Positions 1 to 13,191 of a DNA stretch of 64,000 nucleotides are shown piece by piece (the stretch's first letter is position 1; each line of letters starts with the position of its first letter). The DNA is from Gautieria morchelliformis. Lineage: Eukaryota; Basidiomycota; Agaricomycetes; Gomphales; Gomphaceae. The stretch spans positions 1 to 64,000 of the forward strand of contig WHVA01000294.1 of the NCBI GenBank assembly GCA_015179125.1, written 5' to 3'. A program made the translations under genes and the position numbers. The notes beneath the pieces were generated by a model. The model was not told the DNA's origin. It ran no database searches and saw only the letters and a list, made by a program, of their open reading frames with translations.

Positions 1-1111
1 AGACCCGTTGTGGGAGTTCTGTTGGCAAGAACAATACAAACCTTATCACTTCAACCCACGATGCCACAACTCTCATTACCCAATTAACTTCGGGTAACAT
101 CTCAATGATTTCCACCACAGTCAACAGGGAAAGTTCTTCTGCATTTTCATCAAAAAATGAACATGGCCACCTGAACCAACTCGCCAATGTCAACACAATA
201 CCAGATTCAAATCAACAAAACTGTTTACATCGAGACTGCATTCTTGTTAAGATGGCACGAGGAGAGAATTTGTTAGGACAGGTGAGGAATACAATCAGAT
301 AAACGTAAAATCTTAGGAGACCGACCCCTTTAAATTAAACACCAATGGCCGTCTTACATTTCTCAGCCATGCCAACTGATGGTACTTTCCACAGATCATT
401 GGGTTCCTTCATGAATGGAGCCTAAGGACGTAACAAACCAAGAATATTTCCGAGCTGATGTCTTCAACAAGGAAATTTTTCGTTGCTCCCTTAGGACACC
501 AGGCTCAGAGAGGGTAATCTCTCATCCAGCCTGCGCCAAGACATCATACTTGACGGTGCCTGCCCAAGACCAAATAAGAGCAAAGATAAGATACAGAACC
601 GTAACGCCTCCATCACTTTCGTGATGGATCTGATCAGGAAGACCCGTTGACTAAGCGTATTACAAAATTGCCAAATATCACTATTTTAGGGAGAAATTGT
701 ATTACAAAATTATACGCTTTCACTTTACACAGTAAAAAAACTCGCCCATACATACCAACAAATACAATGAAACGCGATGTCAGATCTATATCTTCAGTGG
801 TTAGAGAGCCCTTGTCTTCGACAAGGGAAAGAAACTCCCACGCTCATGTGATTGTCAGGTGACTGCAGATAATCAGGTGACTTTGAGGTCAGGTGATTGT
901 CAGGTGACTGTGGATGATCAAGTGACTTTGAGCTGTTTTGAGGTCATGTGATAGTCATGTGACCATGGGGGATTCTTAGCTAAACTATCAAGAGATTGTT
1001 GTATCTTGTGGACCCAATGTGAGTGTAGCATAGAAATATTAATACAACCTTTCTTGAGGACATTTGATACTAATTAACTACCTAGTAAATGTTCATAAAT
1101 AGGTAGCTACT
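1..1111. other. No supported gene; AT-rich intergenic DNA
   Basis: Only short open frames without recognisable motifs occur here. The one visible structure is a small tandem repeat at 845-966. It may be decayed mobile DNA lying upstream of the SWIM fragment, but nothing in it identifies a family. Confidence 0.5.
845..966. repeat. Short tandem repeat, 45-55 bp unit, about 2.4 copies
   Basis: The units begin CATGTGATTGTCAGGTGACT and CAGGTGATTGTCAGGTGACT at 845 and 890, with a truncated third at 945. Each is built from repeated variants of the 8-mer TCAGGTGA or TCATGTGA, some of which resemble E-box half sites. Whether it has a regulatory role cannot be judged from sequence. Confidence 0.7.
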
Positions 1112-2092
1112 TTGTGGACGATCCCTAACACCCCCTCAGGTTCATGCATCATCATCCCTGTCACATGGTGGTCTATAGAAGGACAAGAAGCACTGACCCC
1201 AGAAGCCCACGTCATTCATGCATTGCAGAAGCAAGATGGATCGATCCATACACAATCAGAGCCTCGTGTGCAAGATATACGTGTACACGGACACAAATGT
1301 TACAATATTTGGGTCAACATGTATGGCTGGGCTTTCTGTTCATGCCTGTACTTCACTGCTACCAAGGGTGCATGCAAACACCTCTGGGCCATGAGACTGA
1401 GCATGCCAGAGCTTGTCACCTCCACAGATCTCTATCCGGCACAATATGTATTCAAATTCCCTGTCAGTGAGATTGAGGCACGCCAAATATATGAAGCATG
1501 TTTCATTCAACAACAATGATCTCCAACACACACCCAGCCACTCCCCCTCCCTCGTTGTCTAGTTCTTCAACCACAGCGGGCATCCCTTCTGCTTCTAACT
1601 CCCAACTCCAACCTCTATTCCCCAATCTTTCAACTACAGACCCCAACGCAAATATGACTGCTAGTTTACAGACTATCTCCAGCATGGCAAACACCTGGCT
1701 GATGAACACTATGGAACAGACAGATAACCAGTCTGACAATGAAGACAGCCTTTCAATGGCAACATCTGACAGCATGTCTGACCATGATGAGTGCAGTGCC
1801 GGTGGGATGGTAAGATGGCTTATCAATTGTATGGATCTAGCTAATATCTTTTTGAATATGCTAGTATGAATATGCTAACTATGAAGCTATTCACCATCAA
1901 GTTGTAGACAAACTTGAACACACAGTGTACAGCATGCTTCCACAACTGCACGGTATCATCTCCCTCCTCAAGGATGAGGATGCCAGTCCTCAGTCTGCCA
2001 AACTGTCAACCAGTGCTGAGCTCCATGAGCTCCAAGAGACTTGTGCCAGGCTGGAGATGATGTTGAGTCGTATTATAGGCAAAGGGAAATGA
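1112..2092 (+). pseudogene. Fragment of a SWIM zinc-finger protein, probably transposon-derived
   Basis: The first frame (1112-1519) contains CSC, nine residues, then CKH, which is the CxC-xn-CxH pattern of a SWIM zinc finger. That fold is common next to MULE-type transposases in agaricomycetes. A one-base frame change near 1510 leads into a Ser/Thr/Pro-rich acidic segment (to about 1808). An intron-like gap (GTAAGA donor at 1809) then leads to a predicted helical tail with the residues KLEHTVYSML, ending in TGA at 2090-2092. No catalytic domain is visible upstream. The frame break and missing N-terminus suggest a decayed end of a larger gene; the SWIM assignment is fairly safe, the parent family is not. 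Confidence 0.55.
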
Positions 2093-3025
2093 ACACAGCC
2101 CACCACTCTTACTCCCACAGGAAATCTCAGTGTCAGTCAAGGACTTACCATAAAGTGTTCAGCTTCTCTAAGGTACTGACTGTATATTGATCTATCAATC
2201 TGTTTTTAGCAATTAGGACATGCTCCTGAGATATTTACTAGGCCTGAGAAGCAGACTCTGCTCCCACCATCTCCTGAACCCAGGCAGCGCCAGAAGATAT
2301 CACATGAAGTATGGTAAACGTGGGTAGTAGTTCATGTGGTATGTTTCGAATTCACACAGTTGGTATTGTTGGTCCTGCACATGTACATATATACAAGAAA
2401 GTACTAGGGTCATATGAGTCTGTCTGTTCACTCAATCACTACCAAGTTTAGCGTTGGTCCTTAATCACCTGCATAGTATTACCAAGAAAGGAGTTCAGTT
2501 ATTTCTAGCTACTCTGGACATACATCAAGAAATTGGAGCATAGTGACAGGATGGATCTATGGAACAGGGTCAGAGAGGTATGTCAGGATACACCCACATT
2601 GGGCATTTTGGTCTGTGCACATAGAGTAGGGTTTCCTTTGTAAAAAATGGTTGCAATTACACATGTCAAATGCTCACCAAACTGTCTCCGAATCAATACC
2701 TTTGTTAGAGCGAAGGCCCTGAAAGACTTCCTCCAATTGCCAGCCACATAGCGGTGGCACATGTCGATTGTACATAAATGCAAGATGAGCCTCGGGTGGC
2801 TCCCAAAGGCATGCTGTATCACCATGCATTCAGTCTCCTTGGCCAAACAGGCATAAGCCATGGTTGAAGAAATTTGATTTGAAAAAGGTAGATACCTGGC
2901 ATTATAGTTACTCTGTCAGTTAAATTCCTTCTGGATAAAGGGGTGGTCTCTATCGCAAGTGCATCCTGGTAAGCCAATGACTGGTAGCTAGAACCAGAAC
3001 TGGTCGTAGTTTGAGCCATTTCCAG
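2093..3025. other. No supported gene
   Basis: A 92-codon minus frame at 2583-2861 is open and not obviously biased, but no domain was recognised in it. The rest is stop-rich. This stretch lies between the SWIM fragment and a solo LTR. Confidence 0.45.
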
Positions 3026-3030
3026 CTGGT

Positions 3031-4061
3031 TGTCAAGATTGGTTTTTAGGCGTTAATATCATGTATTAGTGAACACAGCGAATGCCCAAATAACTTGTGC
3101 GGATAGATGTGCCATTCGGCGAATAAGGTGAACCAATAAATGTTCAGAAGATAAGAGGGCTGCCCAAATGGAGCTTGCCCTATCTACAGTCATAGCGAAA
3201 TAGCCCGTAACACTTGACGAGGTAACGTGCAAGGTGTCACGGAAAGGTTGTTTAAGTAGCAACAATCCTTTCACCAGCGAAGGCGCTCCTTCAGAGCCCT
3301 TTGCCGACAATGCAGATAGTAGTACGAAGACTAAGGTAACAAAGGTGAAGTATGAAAACTCACCAGTGGTGCTTAAGTCTTCCTCTGGTCGAAGATAGAA
3401 ATCTATAGGAGAGGGCTCAAGACGATGGTCACAGTAAGGTCAAGTTTTGCACAAGATAGACATATGATAATTGAACTGGGGAATATACATGGGAATGGAA
3501 ACTACTTGTATCGAATGCTCGTATGATGTCAGCAAATAGGAAAGAGGCCGTTTGGAGTCAGGGTTGGATAGGGGTGCGCAGTCATGATACAAAATAGATG
3601 AAACACAGATACAATAGAATGAAGGGGAAGTGCGAACATGAAACGACAGGGAGGAAAGGGGATGAAGGTACTTATGTATGAAAACACGCCTTGGGACCTG
3701 CATATACACCACCCTGCAGGGACTCTCCGTCTGCTGGGTTGATCCCACATGACCTACGGGTAGGACGTCCTGCAAATGCATTCCGGCCATACGAACACCT
3801 AAAGGGCTTGTGTTGGGAAGATGATGGGGCCAGTGATGGACCATCACACTGGGTAGGGGATGTTGATCGTGTTTGATGGCGTGCCTGCTGGCAAATGATG
3901 CGAGCAGCGAATGGTCATTCAGCAAATGGGGCAAAGAGCGAATGGAGCGAACATAGAGGAGGAGTGGTCGAAGGGTAGGGAGAACTCAGGTGAAGCTGCA
4001 GGAGTAGCGGTGAGGGGGAACATAGAGACAGTGAGGTAAGGGAAATAGACAGGTCATGACA
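3031..4061. mobile_element. Solo LTR (1031 bp) with 5 bp target duplication
   Basis: On the plus strand the unit begins TGTCAAGATTGG and ends GTCATGACA, giving TGTCA/TGACA inverted ends as in many LTRs. It is flanked directly by CTGGT on both sides (3026-3030 and 4062-4066), a 5 bp target duplication. No internal element sequence is present, so it is best read as a solo LTR left by recombination between two LTRs. It is related, in reverse orientation and roughly 80% by eye, to 9347-10368, and its end is repeated at 11935-12232. Confidence 0.8.
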
Positions 4062-4066
4062 CTGGT

Positions 4067-7000
4067 TTGACGGCGGCATATCCAATGATGACCCTGATGA
4101 CCCTGGAACCATAGGCCCTTTCGAAGATGGATATTGGCTGGTGGGTGACATAGTGTGTGAAGGGAGTGGAAGATGTGGCATTGTAAACATCGAGGAGGGG
4201 GAAGATGGTGTAGAGTGTGATGGTAAAGCGAGGGTAGGAATGGAGAAGGAAGAAGCTGTGTCCAACGGTGATCCCAAATGGGGGCTACCCAGAAATGGGT
4301 CATCAAAACTTGCAGTGTGAAGTTGAGCCTTTTTTTGGATCCCAGAGTCTATCTTGGCTTGTTTTACAACTGTTGATTAAACTTCAGTGAGTAGCATAGA
4401 AATACTATGCCCGCTGCAACTACTTACCCCCACCGAACCCTCCCCGTCTTTGCTGGTGACTTTGGTACGGAGGTGGTGGAGGGATTGGTGAGTGTGAGCC
4501 TGTACAAGATACCACTGGACTGGCCAAGGGTGATTCAATACACGATACTACAAATTTGGTGGAGGGGGAATCCCATCCTAGCTGCCAGTTTACAAACCAA
4601 TGAACAGGTAAGAGTGAACAACACATACTATTGCTAGACTTGTGTGAAGAACGGAGGAGTCGATATCTATCAAAGTCCAGGATACCTATGGACAACTGTT
4701 AAGTGGCCACTGGACAGAAAACATAAGTCAAAGCAAGAGATTACCTGCACCACAGTCTCCATCAGGTCTTGAAGTGCACACTGCTGCTGGTAAATCAGGG
4801 TTATTCCTAATTAAGTCTGTCAAGCAGACTGATAAAAGTTAGAGGTCTGGTGGTGAAGATTAGATAGAAGAGTCCTTACTCCATGTGCCACAGCCATGCC
4901 ACTTTTGTGCGCAAGCGGCAGCAACCCTACCTTGGTATTGCCCACTTTGGACAACCCATATATTATAATAGTGGTGTTTACCCGGGTCTGTTTCCTGTGT
5001 AGCGCAATGGCACTCCAGTAGATCAAGAAGAAGAGATTCAAAGGCTTGTGGCAATTCATAGTCGGTGTACAACTGATTATCAAGGTGACAAGGCCTGTAG
5101 TCATTTTTTGTCCATCAGAAATAAAATCACATGTGGAGATTCTCATACCTGTCAGGGGACACCCTGTCTTCCAGTTCTGACACCACACCAAGTTCCGACT
5201 CCATTCCCGACTCCGCTTCTGGTTCCGCTTCCATCTCCGACTCCGCTTTTGGAAATGATTCCGCTTCTGGCAGAACTTCCACCAGTTCTGTTCACTTTGC
5301 CAATTTCACTCCACTTTCCGACTTCCGCTCTCAGAACAGTCTCGGAAGTCAAGCGACTTGTGTAATAGGTGGCATCAAGGGTTGATCAAGGGTCAGGGAG
5401 GTCAGGGGGGTGCAGGGTTGATGGTGAGTGCCAAGTGTTGTCCCTAGCTGCGGAGCATAGTATAATACGGACTTGCTGACATTAGGGGTCCTTAGACTTT
5501 TCTCTTCGGATTTCCCCTTGTCAGCTTACAGTACCAATGATAAACCTTTTCACCTTCTCACACCCACGTTAGCATCATGTTCACCATGCATATATGTTCA
5601 CGATATGGTTTGAACGTCTCTAGTTGGATGGCACTGACCTTGTCAATTTCAGGGTGTGCAGAGCTGTGCAAAGATCCACCAGAGAAGGTTGAGCCATGCG
5701 AGGAATCTGAGCCATTTGTGGTAGCATATTTGGGAGTAGCAAGCAGCCCAGAATACATGTTGTGGCACAGGAGTGTTCCCACCCATTCCATCCTCGCTCT
5801 ATATACTTCCATGAGCTCTTCCAAAAGGAGAAAATATATTAGTCTTCCATCAAGCATACGACATGAATTCATTTGCATTACTTTGCATCTGTTTTACTGT
5901 GCTTTCCACCCATGTGACATTGTGAGACATGCCTACTCTTTGTTTCATTGTCTATCTTTTGAGACAATTGTTACTAAGTATTCATGTTGGCTATGGATTG
6001 CTTTGCATATGTTTTACCCTGTTTTCCTCACATGTGACATTGTGGGACAATGGGTACTCTTCATTTCATTGGTTATCCTTTGAGACAATTGTTACTAAGT
6101 ATTCATGTCATTGGCTATGGATTGCTTTGCGTACGTTTTACCCTGTTTTCCTCACATGTGACATTGTGGGACAATGGTTACTTTCATTTCATTGGCTATC
6201 CTTTGAGACTATTGTTACTAAGTATTCCTGTCATTGGCTATTGGTGTGCCATGTGCTTTGCATCTGTTTTGCACTGTTTGCTTATCATGTGCCGGTTAGC
6301 CTCACGTGACGCTGCGAGGATGTTATTGTTTTCCTTGGCTTTGCGCTTTCAGCTCCTTGCCTGTAACTCAGGCCTCCACCTACCGCAGACCACCTGCTTC
6401 CGATGGACCTAATGGCATAGTTCTTCAGTTGGTCATGAAATGCAACAACTTACAAAAACTTGCTGGTCCGACATTACCCCTTCTCATACAGGTAAGCATG
6501 TTTGGAGGGTCAGAGTATTGCCCACTGGTGTTGTCAGCAGGTGGCCGGAGGATCGTTATCGATATTGGGCACCACAGTCAATGACTTGACCAAATTGCAC
6601 ACCTGCTCCCGTGTATGCAGTCCCACACGCCCCTCTCTTCCTGCTTCTGCCTCACCCACGATATTCCTCGCTGGCCCTCCCAGCCCCCCCCCACCAGCAG
6701 CACCGACACCCACACCCCGTCGCACACCCCTCCAGCCCCGTAACACTACTCCAAAACATGGCATTCAGGCAGCACAGCTGTGTATCAACCTGCGCATGGA
6801 ATATCAATGTCAGCAGGGGCGAGCCGGTCTCAGAATGCATGAGGTGCTGCAGCAGCAGTTGCAGGTCGGTGGGGAGTGAGCTCTGCCCGGGTGCATGTGC
6901 GTGGGGCGAGGGGTGCAAGGGTGATGATGGGTGGGGTGAGGGGGATTGAGAACCAATTCCAAGTCAAATAGGATACAACATTTTACTCAGGAGACAGTCG

Positions 7001-7319
7001 CAAATCTGGCAGTGACAGATGGTGACAGGTGCTAAGGCATACTAGAGCCCATGAAGTAAAGGGGACTTCCACAACCTTTTGTAAGCTCTGTAATTGTTAA
7101 ATATACCTTTACGTGTATTCACAGGGGGATCAAAGTGCCGACACATTTCTGCAGCGTTCTGACTTCACACTCACGTTTGAGGCCATTTGCAGCATTCTCC
7201 CCAATGGGTGCTCTCCGTCCTTTTGAACATTCATCCAAATAAGACCATCTCCCAGGTGCAGAATTACATGCGAATAGTATGACAAGTCACTGGTGGATAG
7301 ACAACTCTAATCAGATATC
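4067..7319. other. Repeat-rich DNA without a supported gene
   Basis: The stretch holds a TTCCG-rich low-complexity patch at about 5180-5350, the 122 bp tandem repeat at 5872-6280, and a C-rich block at about 6620-6740. Open frames are short and overlap these biased blocks. A segment at about 5495-5535 (ACTTTTCTCTTCGGATTTCC) recurs near 11835-11865, pointing to another dispersed repeat. Confidence 0.5.
5872..6280. repeat. Tandem repeat, about 122 bp unit, 3.4 copies
   Basis: The marker GAGACAATTGTTACTAAGTA begins at 5961 and 6082, with a one-base variant at 6205, giving spacings of 121 and 123 bp. Each unit also contains TTTTACCCTGTTTTCCTCAC and CACATGTGACATTGTG. A truncated diverged unit begins near 5872. 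Overlapping open frames here are products of the repeat. Confidence 0.85.
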
Positions 7320-7865
7320 AACGGCAAGGACAACTGTCAAGACATTCTCAGTCAGATCAGTGAGTTGTTTTCCAAGAATGTTTCACCCAATCGCTCATTT
7401 GCACCTGTTGGGCTTGTCAGGGCAAACCTTTCAGCGACTATCTACAATAAACTGTTGAATGGTGAACTTCTGGCCCAGCTCACATGAGTGCCAAAATTTC
7501 TCTGTCTTGAGGTGTGCAGGAAATTCTGACAAATATGAAGGACCTTGATGGTAGAAGGCCATGAAAAAACTGTGACTACAATCTCGTGGGCATTGTACTG
7601 CCTATCCATTCACCCCACTGTCCAAAGCGAGCTCAGACAAGAAATTAAAGCAACACATCTACAGCCTGTACAGCGCGGAGACGCAGAGCTGACTGCTGTG
7701 GATTTGGATTCTATGAGACTCTTGGGGGCAGTCTTGAAGGTTTGTTCTGTTGTGCTTGACTGCGTAAGTTCACCACTGAATCTGACTTTCTCCGTTTGTC
7801 TCCTCTCAGGAGACCTTAGGTTTCACCCTATTTTACCACAAATGCAGCGCATAGCTGGCTGTGTG
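7320..7865 (+). pseudogene. Cytochrome P450 relic (I-helix and K-helix)
   Basis: At about 7545-7740 the frame reads MVEGHEKTVTTISWALY, matching the P450 I-helix oxygen-binding motif (usual AGHETT) with degraded key positions. A plausible intron (GTTTGT... CTCTCAG) ends near 7809, after which ETLRFHPILPQMQRIA follows, the K-helix ExxR motif and its downstream loop. The region before 7500 has only scattered similarity with stops, and no heme-binding Cys loop follows. It is therefore a decayed remnant of a monooxygenase gene. Confidence 0.7.
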
Positions 7866-9346
7866 TTACGACTGTTCCAATCAACCATCTCCACCACCTC
7901 CACATATCCTCCGCGCCACCTCCGTGCCACCTCCAACTCTATTCCGACATCCGCAATATCCGCAACCCTCCTCGACCCCTTGTTCTTTCAGTACCCCTGG
8001 CCACCTCCAGATACCAGCCCCCGTACTCGACCCTGAGCACAGCAAGATACCATTTCCGTAGTTCCGCTTCTTCCGATGCCTATTGTACTTACCCGCCTTG
8101 TTCTTTGCCATTGTACTTACCCTACCCTGCACCCCCCTTGTCACCCTATTGTTCCGTATTAGTTACTTACCCTGTATGTCTATCCGATTCCTGCACTCTC
8201 TGGAACTTGCTTAGTATCATATCATTACCTGTTGTTTCTGCGCTTTGTATAAAACCCCCTCATGTATGTCTGATATTCTGAAATCAGATAATCACCTTCG
8301 ATACTTGATTTCCTTCGCTCCATCTCCTGTTCTTAGCACAGCGAGTCTAGCAAGACCTCAGTCTCTCCGCCTCCCATCTTCCGCCTCAATTCCGACTCAA
8401 GTTCCGACCAACCTTCAGTTCAGTACATTCCGACTTCCGAGCCATTTCCGAAATACCTAGGACAATAGTTCATTGGGGGCGCAACCTACAAGTTGAAGCC
8501 GCTGTCCTTTCCAGTTCCGACTTAGCGGAAATCTTGATACGTAACACTATGATGCTATCATACTGCTATCTACACCACTGTGAACGAAGACGGGTCAGTT
8601 CATCACTGGCATTCCGATCAGTAAGGAACTCCTATCAATTGTGGCATTCAACAGGCAAGTAGCACCTCCATCTTTCCTTGACTCTGCAACATCTTGGTCA
8701 TTCTTCCACAGACTGCAGTCGGTGTGGGGAGAGGCTGCAGACATATGGAGGCCCCAACGATTCCTTGAGGAGACACACCACCGAGAACGAAATGACTGCT
8801 GTGGGCGTCTATGCTAACATGTACCAGCTAAGTGACGATGACAGTTTCTTCTACATGCTGAATTAATTGTTTGCTCTAGGGCTACTTTCAGCAGTGGTGG
8901 ACATACCTGCATCGGGTTTGAGGGTGAGCGTGAGGGTGGGAGGTGCGGTGTGCTGGGGTGACGGGAAGGTGCTGGCGACGCGGCATCGAGCGGGGGGTGG
9001 GTGTAGAACTGGGGCAGCCCCATGTCCGAGTCTGCATCCTCATCCTCCACCACCATGTGGTCACTCCCAATCCATGCCATCTCCCCCTCCTTCCCATTCT
9101 ATCTCCCTGTCATGACGCGTTTATTTCCCCATACTTGCATACTCTGTCCTCCCATTTCTCACTCCACTTCCGTGTTCGCTCCGATCGCCCTTGCCCTGTT
9201 CGGCAACCGATCTTCGCTGTTCGCCCACTCACCATAGCCACGCCATCAACGCACGATCGATGTCTTTGGACCGACTTGGTGGTTCATCACTGGTCCTATC
9301 ACCTCCTCTGTTCAACCCTCTTTCGATGGTGTTCCTATGATCGGAT
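7866..9346. other. No supported gene; low-complexity DNA
   Basis: TTCCG/CTTCCG-rich patches (about 7960-8530), similar to those at 5180-5350, dominate. Near 9109 a TGTCATGACGCG motif resembles the start of the LTR that begins at 9347, so 9109-9346 may be a truncated copy of the LTR end. Confidence 0.4.
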
Positions 9347-10368
9347 TGTCATGACTTGTGTATTTCCTGCACCTTGGTATCCCCGGTATCCCCGTTTCCC
9401 CTTTCACCATACCTCCTCCGCCTTCGCTCGGCTTCGCCCCACAGTTCGACCACTCCTCCCCTATGTCCTCTCCATTCGCCCTTTGTTGCATTCGCCAAAC
9501 AACTATTCGCTGCTCGCATCATTCGCCAGCAGGCATGCCATCAAATACAACCGATACCATTTACCCAGCGTGATGGTTCATCACTAACCCCATCATCTTC
9601 TCAATCCAACCCCTTTGGATGTTCATATGGCCAAAGTGTGTTCACGGTACGTCCCTTCCGTAGGTTGTGTGGGATCAACCCAGTAGACGAAGAGTCCATG
9701 CAGGGTAGCATGTATGCGGGTCCCAAGACATGGTTTCGTACATAAGTGCCTTCGCCACCTTTACTCTCCGTCATTTCATGTTCGCACTCTTCCATCACTC
9801 TATTGTATGTTTATTCCATCTACTTAGTATCATGACTGCACACCCCTATCCAACCATGACTCACGATGGCCCCTTTCCTATTAGCTGATACCTTACGAGC
9901 ATTCGATATAAGTAGTTTGCATTCACATGTACATTCCTCAGTTCAATTATCATACATCGTCCATCTTGTGCAAGCTTGACCTCGCTATGATCATTGTCTT
10001 GAGCCTTTTCTTAGAGTTTTCTATCTTCAACCAGAAGTGGACTTAGGCATCACTGGTGAGTTCTCATACTTCATCTTCGTTACCTTAGCCTTCAAACTAT
10101 TTTCTGTGCTGTCGGCAAAGGGCTCCAAAGGAGCACCTTTCTACTTAGACAGCCCTTCCGTGACACATTGTACGTTACATCGTCAAGTGCTATGGGCTAT
10201 TTCGCTACGACTGTAGATAGGGCGAGCTCCGTTCAGGCAACCCTCTTATCTTGTGAACATTTGTTGGTTCACCTATTCACCGAACGGCATCTTTATTCGC
10301 ACAAGTTAGTCGGGCATTCGCTGTGTTCACTAATACACGATATTAATGCCCAAAAACCAATCTTGACA
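9347..10368. mobile_element. Second copy of the 1 kb LTR, inverted relative to 3031-4061
   Basis: It starts TGTCATGAC and ends CAATCTTGACA, the same termini as the solo LTR at 3031-4061 in opposite orientation, and the two align along their whole length with many substitutions. No matching 5 bp duplication is seen (CGGAT on the left, CTCCC on the right), so this copy may be the edge of a larger decayed element or a rearranged solo LTR. Confidence 0.7.
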
Positions 10369-11934
10369 CTCCCCTCCCCCTCTGCCGACACTGACGTATC
10401 CCACTCGCCCAACCCTCCCCTCTCACTGACCCTTCTCGCTCCCACTCCCGGAGCCCTCTCCTACTCCCCCAAGCATTCCACGTTCATGCTGGCCATCGAT
10501 CGGCGAGGGAGGTGGTTTTGGAAATTGAAAACCGTATGGGTATATCCATGGGTATCCATGGGTATGTGCCTGTGGCAGGGCTCAAGTCCACTCTGATGTC
10601 CCACGATATACAGGTGTACTTTAAGAGACAAGCTGGAGAAACATAATTATTAATATCGCACAGCAAACCATAAGATATTTCTCTTCTGTAAAATGTAGAG
10701 AGAACTGCTTATGCAATTGATCCATAAAAGGGAAGCTGTGACTCCGTTATATAGACCGGCTGCGGCCAGTTGGCTGAAATGGGTGGCGCTGCTGACAAAG
10801 TGAGCATTCGCACTTCAGCGCTTCAGTTGATGGTATGTTTCATCACAAAAGAGGAAACATCCCCCTTCGTGAATCAACCATGCCCACGACCCATTTAATG
10901 AAGGCCCTCTCAGCTGTAGTGACTGCATCAGCTGCCACCAAACCATGGCCTTCAAGGCCGGTTCAGAATTCCAAAAGAATGATCAAAGAAGCGGATGCAT
11001 CAGAGCCCTCTCCATCTCCTCAAATAGTCAAGAAGGCGCGAGTAACGGCACCTTCTACCATGGTTGCTACTCAAGCCCTGCCATCCTCTGAAACAACTGC
11101 TTCTGGCAGTCAGTTTTTCGTTTGAGGCTGCCAGGCAGCATCTCATCAATACAGATGCAAGGTTTGAGGGTATTTTCAAACAACTTCCTTGCCACCCATT
11201 CGAACAGCTTGAAAGGGTTTATCCTTTTCGGTGTGTCCTTTGCCAGCACTGGTCAGCATTGAGTATTGCTTGAACTCATCACAGCACCCTCGTGACTTCT
11301 ATCCTGTTCAATTTGCTTTAAACGACAAGCCATATTGATCTTGTACCCAGTCAGAGGTCAACAGATATCTTGGCTGGCTGCACATTCCATCACCTATAGG
11401 TTTTTTTGGCATTTTCCATCTCTCCCAGAAAAAACCCCAGCAATAGGTTCTGGGTGGGGTAACAATCAAATCCTATGATGAACACCCATATGTGAGAACC
11501 TTGGCAGCAGCTTTGATGGGGACTATGGCACTGACTGCAGTGTTGCCAAGGCCGTTGACATCCCATGCACCAACTTTGTTGCCGGATGCAATGTCATTGG
11601 CAGCTTTCACATCACTGACTTTGACATTCCTGACTGCAGCATCTTGACCTGGGTAGAGGTGACTGAATTAACAGTACAATCAAACCATATGATCAACATA
11701 TGTATGTGGGGACTTTGGCAACAGCTTCGATGGGGACTGCGGCTGCGGCCCCAGTGTTTACAAGGCCATTGTTTGGAGTGATCAGGAAACTTTACATAGC
11801 TTTATGTCCAGTGTAGCTAAAAGACTGGTGACTTTTCTCTTTGGATTTCCCATTGTCAGCTGTGTGGTAGTGTGACCTCCATAGCCAGCTAGGGTTGCCC
11901 TTACACTGCCCTGGTTAAAAGGTAGTAGTCTAGA
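10369..11934. other. No supported gene; imperfect direct repeat
   Basis: A roughly 105 bp stretch occurs twice in the same orientation (about 11459-11565 and 11672-11775), both with AGCTTYGATGGGGACT and a CCAGTGTT/GCAGTGTT block. A 96-codon plus frame at 10835-11125 is Ser/Thr/Pro- and Lys-rich; it might belong to the N-terminal part of the ORF-X relic downstream, but the similarity is too weak to claim. Confidence 0.4.
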
Positions 11935-12232
11935 CAAAAGGGCTTAAGACGATGGTCACAGTATAGTTGAGTTTTGCACAAGATAGACATATGATAATTG
12001 AACTGCAGAATATACACGCAGATGTAAACTACTTATACTGAATGCTCATATGATATCAGCAAATAGGAAAGAGGCCGTTGTGAGTCAGGGTTGGATAGTG
12101 GTGCACAGTCAGGATACAAATAGATGAAACACATATACAATAGGACTAAGGAGGAGTGAAAACATGAAACAACAGGGTGGAAAGAGGATGGAGGTACCTA
12201 TGTAAGAAAACATGCCTCGAGACCTGCATACA
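11935..12232. mobile_element. Truncated copy of the 1 kb LTR family
   Basis: About 300 bp match 3416-3700 of the solo LTR in the same orientation, including GTTTTGCACAAGATAGACAT and ACATATGATAATTGAACTG. Similarity stops abruptly near 12232, where coding homology to Gypsy ORF-X begins. The fragment probably truncated the upstream part of that ORF. Confidence 0.7.
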
Positions 12233-12235
12233 TCT

Positions 12236-12610
12236 GTTTTGGAACCCTTCAAGACAACTGAGCAGAGGTTCCAAGACCTCCTTGCGCTTTCCAGGGACAC
12301 CCCGGTCGACCAGCACACACCAGAAATAAATACTGCATTCCAGCACCTCCGCGAGGAGGGCCTCTGTAAGCCCTGTCCAAATTACATAAATATTCTGGAC
12401 AGTACCCCTGACGACATAGTCATGGTGCTTAACGGCTGGCGGTCAAACACCGAAGGTGTCCCCCCCACCATCCATGATGATGTGGAGGGCGGGTTAAACA
12501 CAACAGATATCGATATCTGGATGTGGATACAGATCCTGGCTCCCAAAGGCAAGCCACGGTCCCCCTCAAGTCGTGATTAAGCGACTTGTTTGGTAGGCCG
12601 GGCCAGTCAC
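12236..12610 (+). pseudogene. Relic of Gypsy ORF-X, middle part
   Basis: The frame aligns along its length with the ORF at 42231-43925. Shared blocks include TPDDIVMVLNGW against TPHDIAAILKGW, and DIDIWMWIQILAP against DMDIRMWLKALAP. A stop codon lies near 12577, after which homology continues (LSDLFG) to about 12608 and then breaks at a TIR insertion. The homology resumes at about 14941, so this is one gene interrupted by an insertion and inactivated. Confidence 0.75.
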
Positions 12611-13191
12611 CACGTTTTATGAGTTAGTATTTGTAGATCAAGTCCTCATGAACCCATAAGAATATAGCATTATCTACACATAATTGAAGGTATTCTTGTA
12701 TAGTCTCTGGTTTGAGTATGTCAGCACAGTTGAATGTCTGAATACCCCAGACCGAACCAGAATCCGACCGAACGTCGGTACTTGGGCCAGTGGATCGCAT
12801 CGAGAATCCCCAACAAGGTCAGTCGCCTAAAGATCTCTAAATACCTCTAAATTAGCCAAGCACTTATTGCAGATCAGTCTTCGAACACCCCATAATAACA
12901 TAACATTGCTGCGAGCACATATACGATCCTAAAGCAACACCATGCGCTTCCATGGGCTTATATGCCTGCAACATGTAGAACAAAGTTTAATACAGTAAGC
13001 TAAGTACTAGTATTCTGTAAAGTCCTTTCGGATCCCGACCTTATGTAATTAGAGTACACTCGTTCTTCCTCTCTCACCATCACCACCACCATGACCGTGA
13101 TGTGTTCACCCCATGTGGGCCAGTAGCACTGGGCGGACACATCATGGTCATGGACATGTCTGCTTTCACTTTTCGTGCCCCGCAGTGCGCA

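Noticed and set aside
9347..10368. 3031-4061 and 9347-10368 as the two LTRs of one element
   Set aside because: They are in opposite orientation and clearly diverged, and the first copy has its own exact target duplication.
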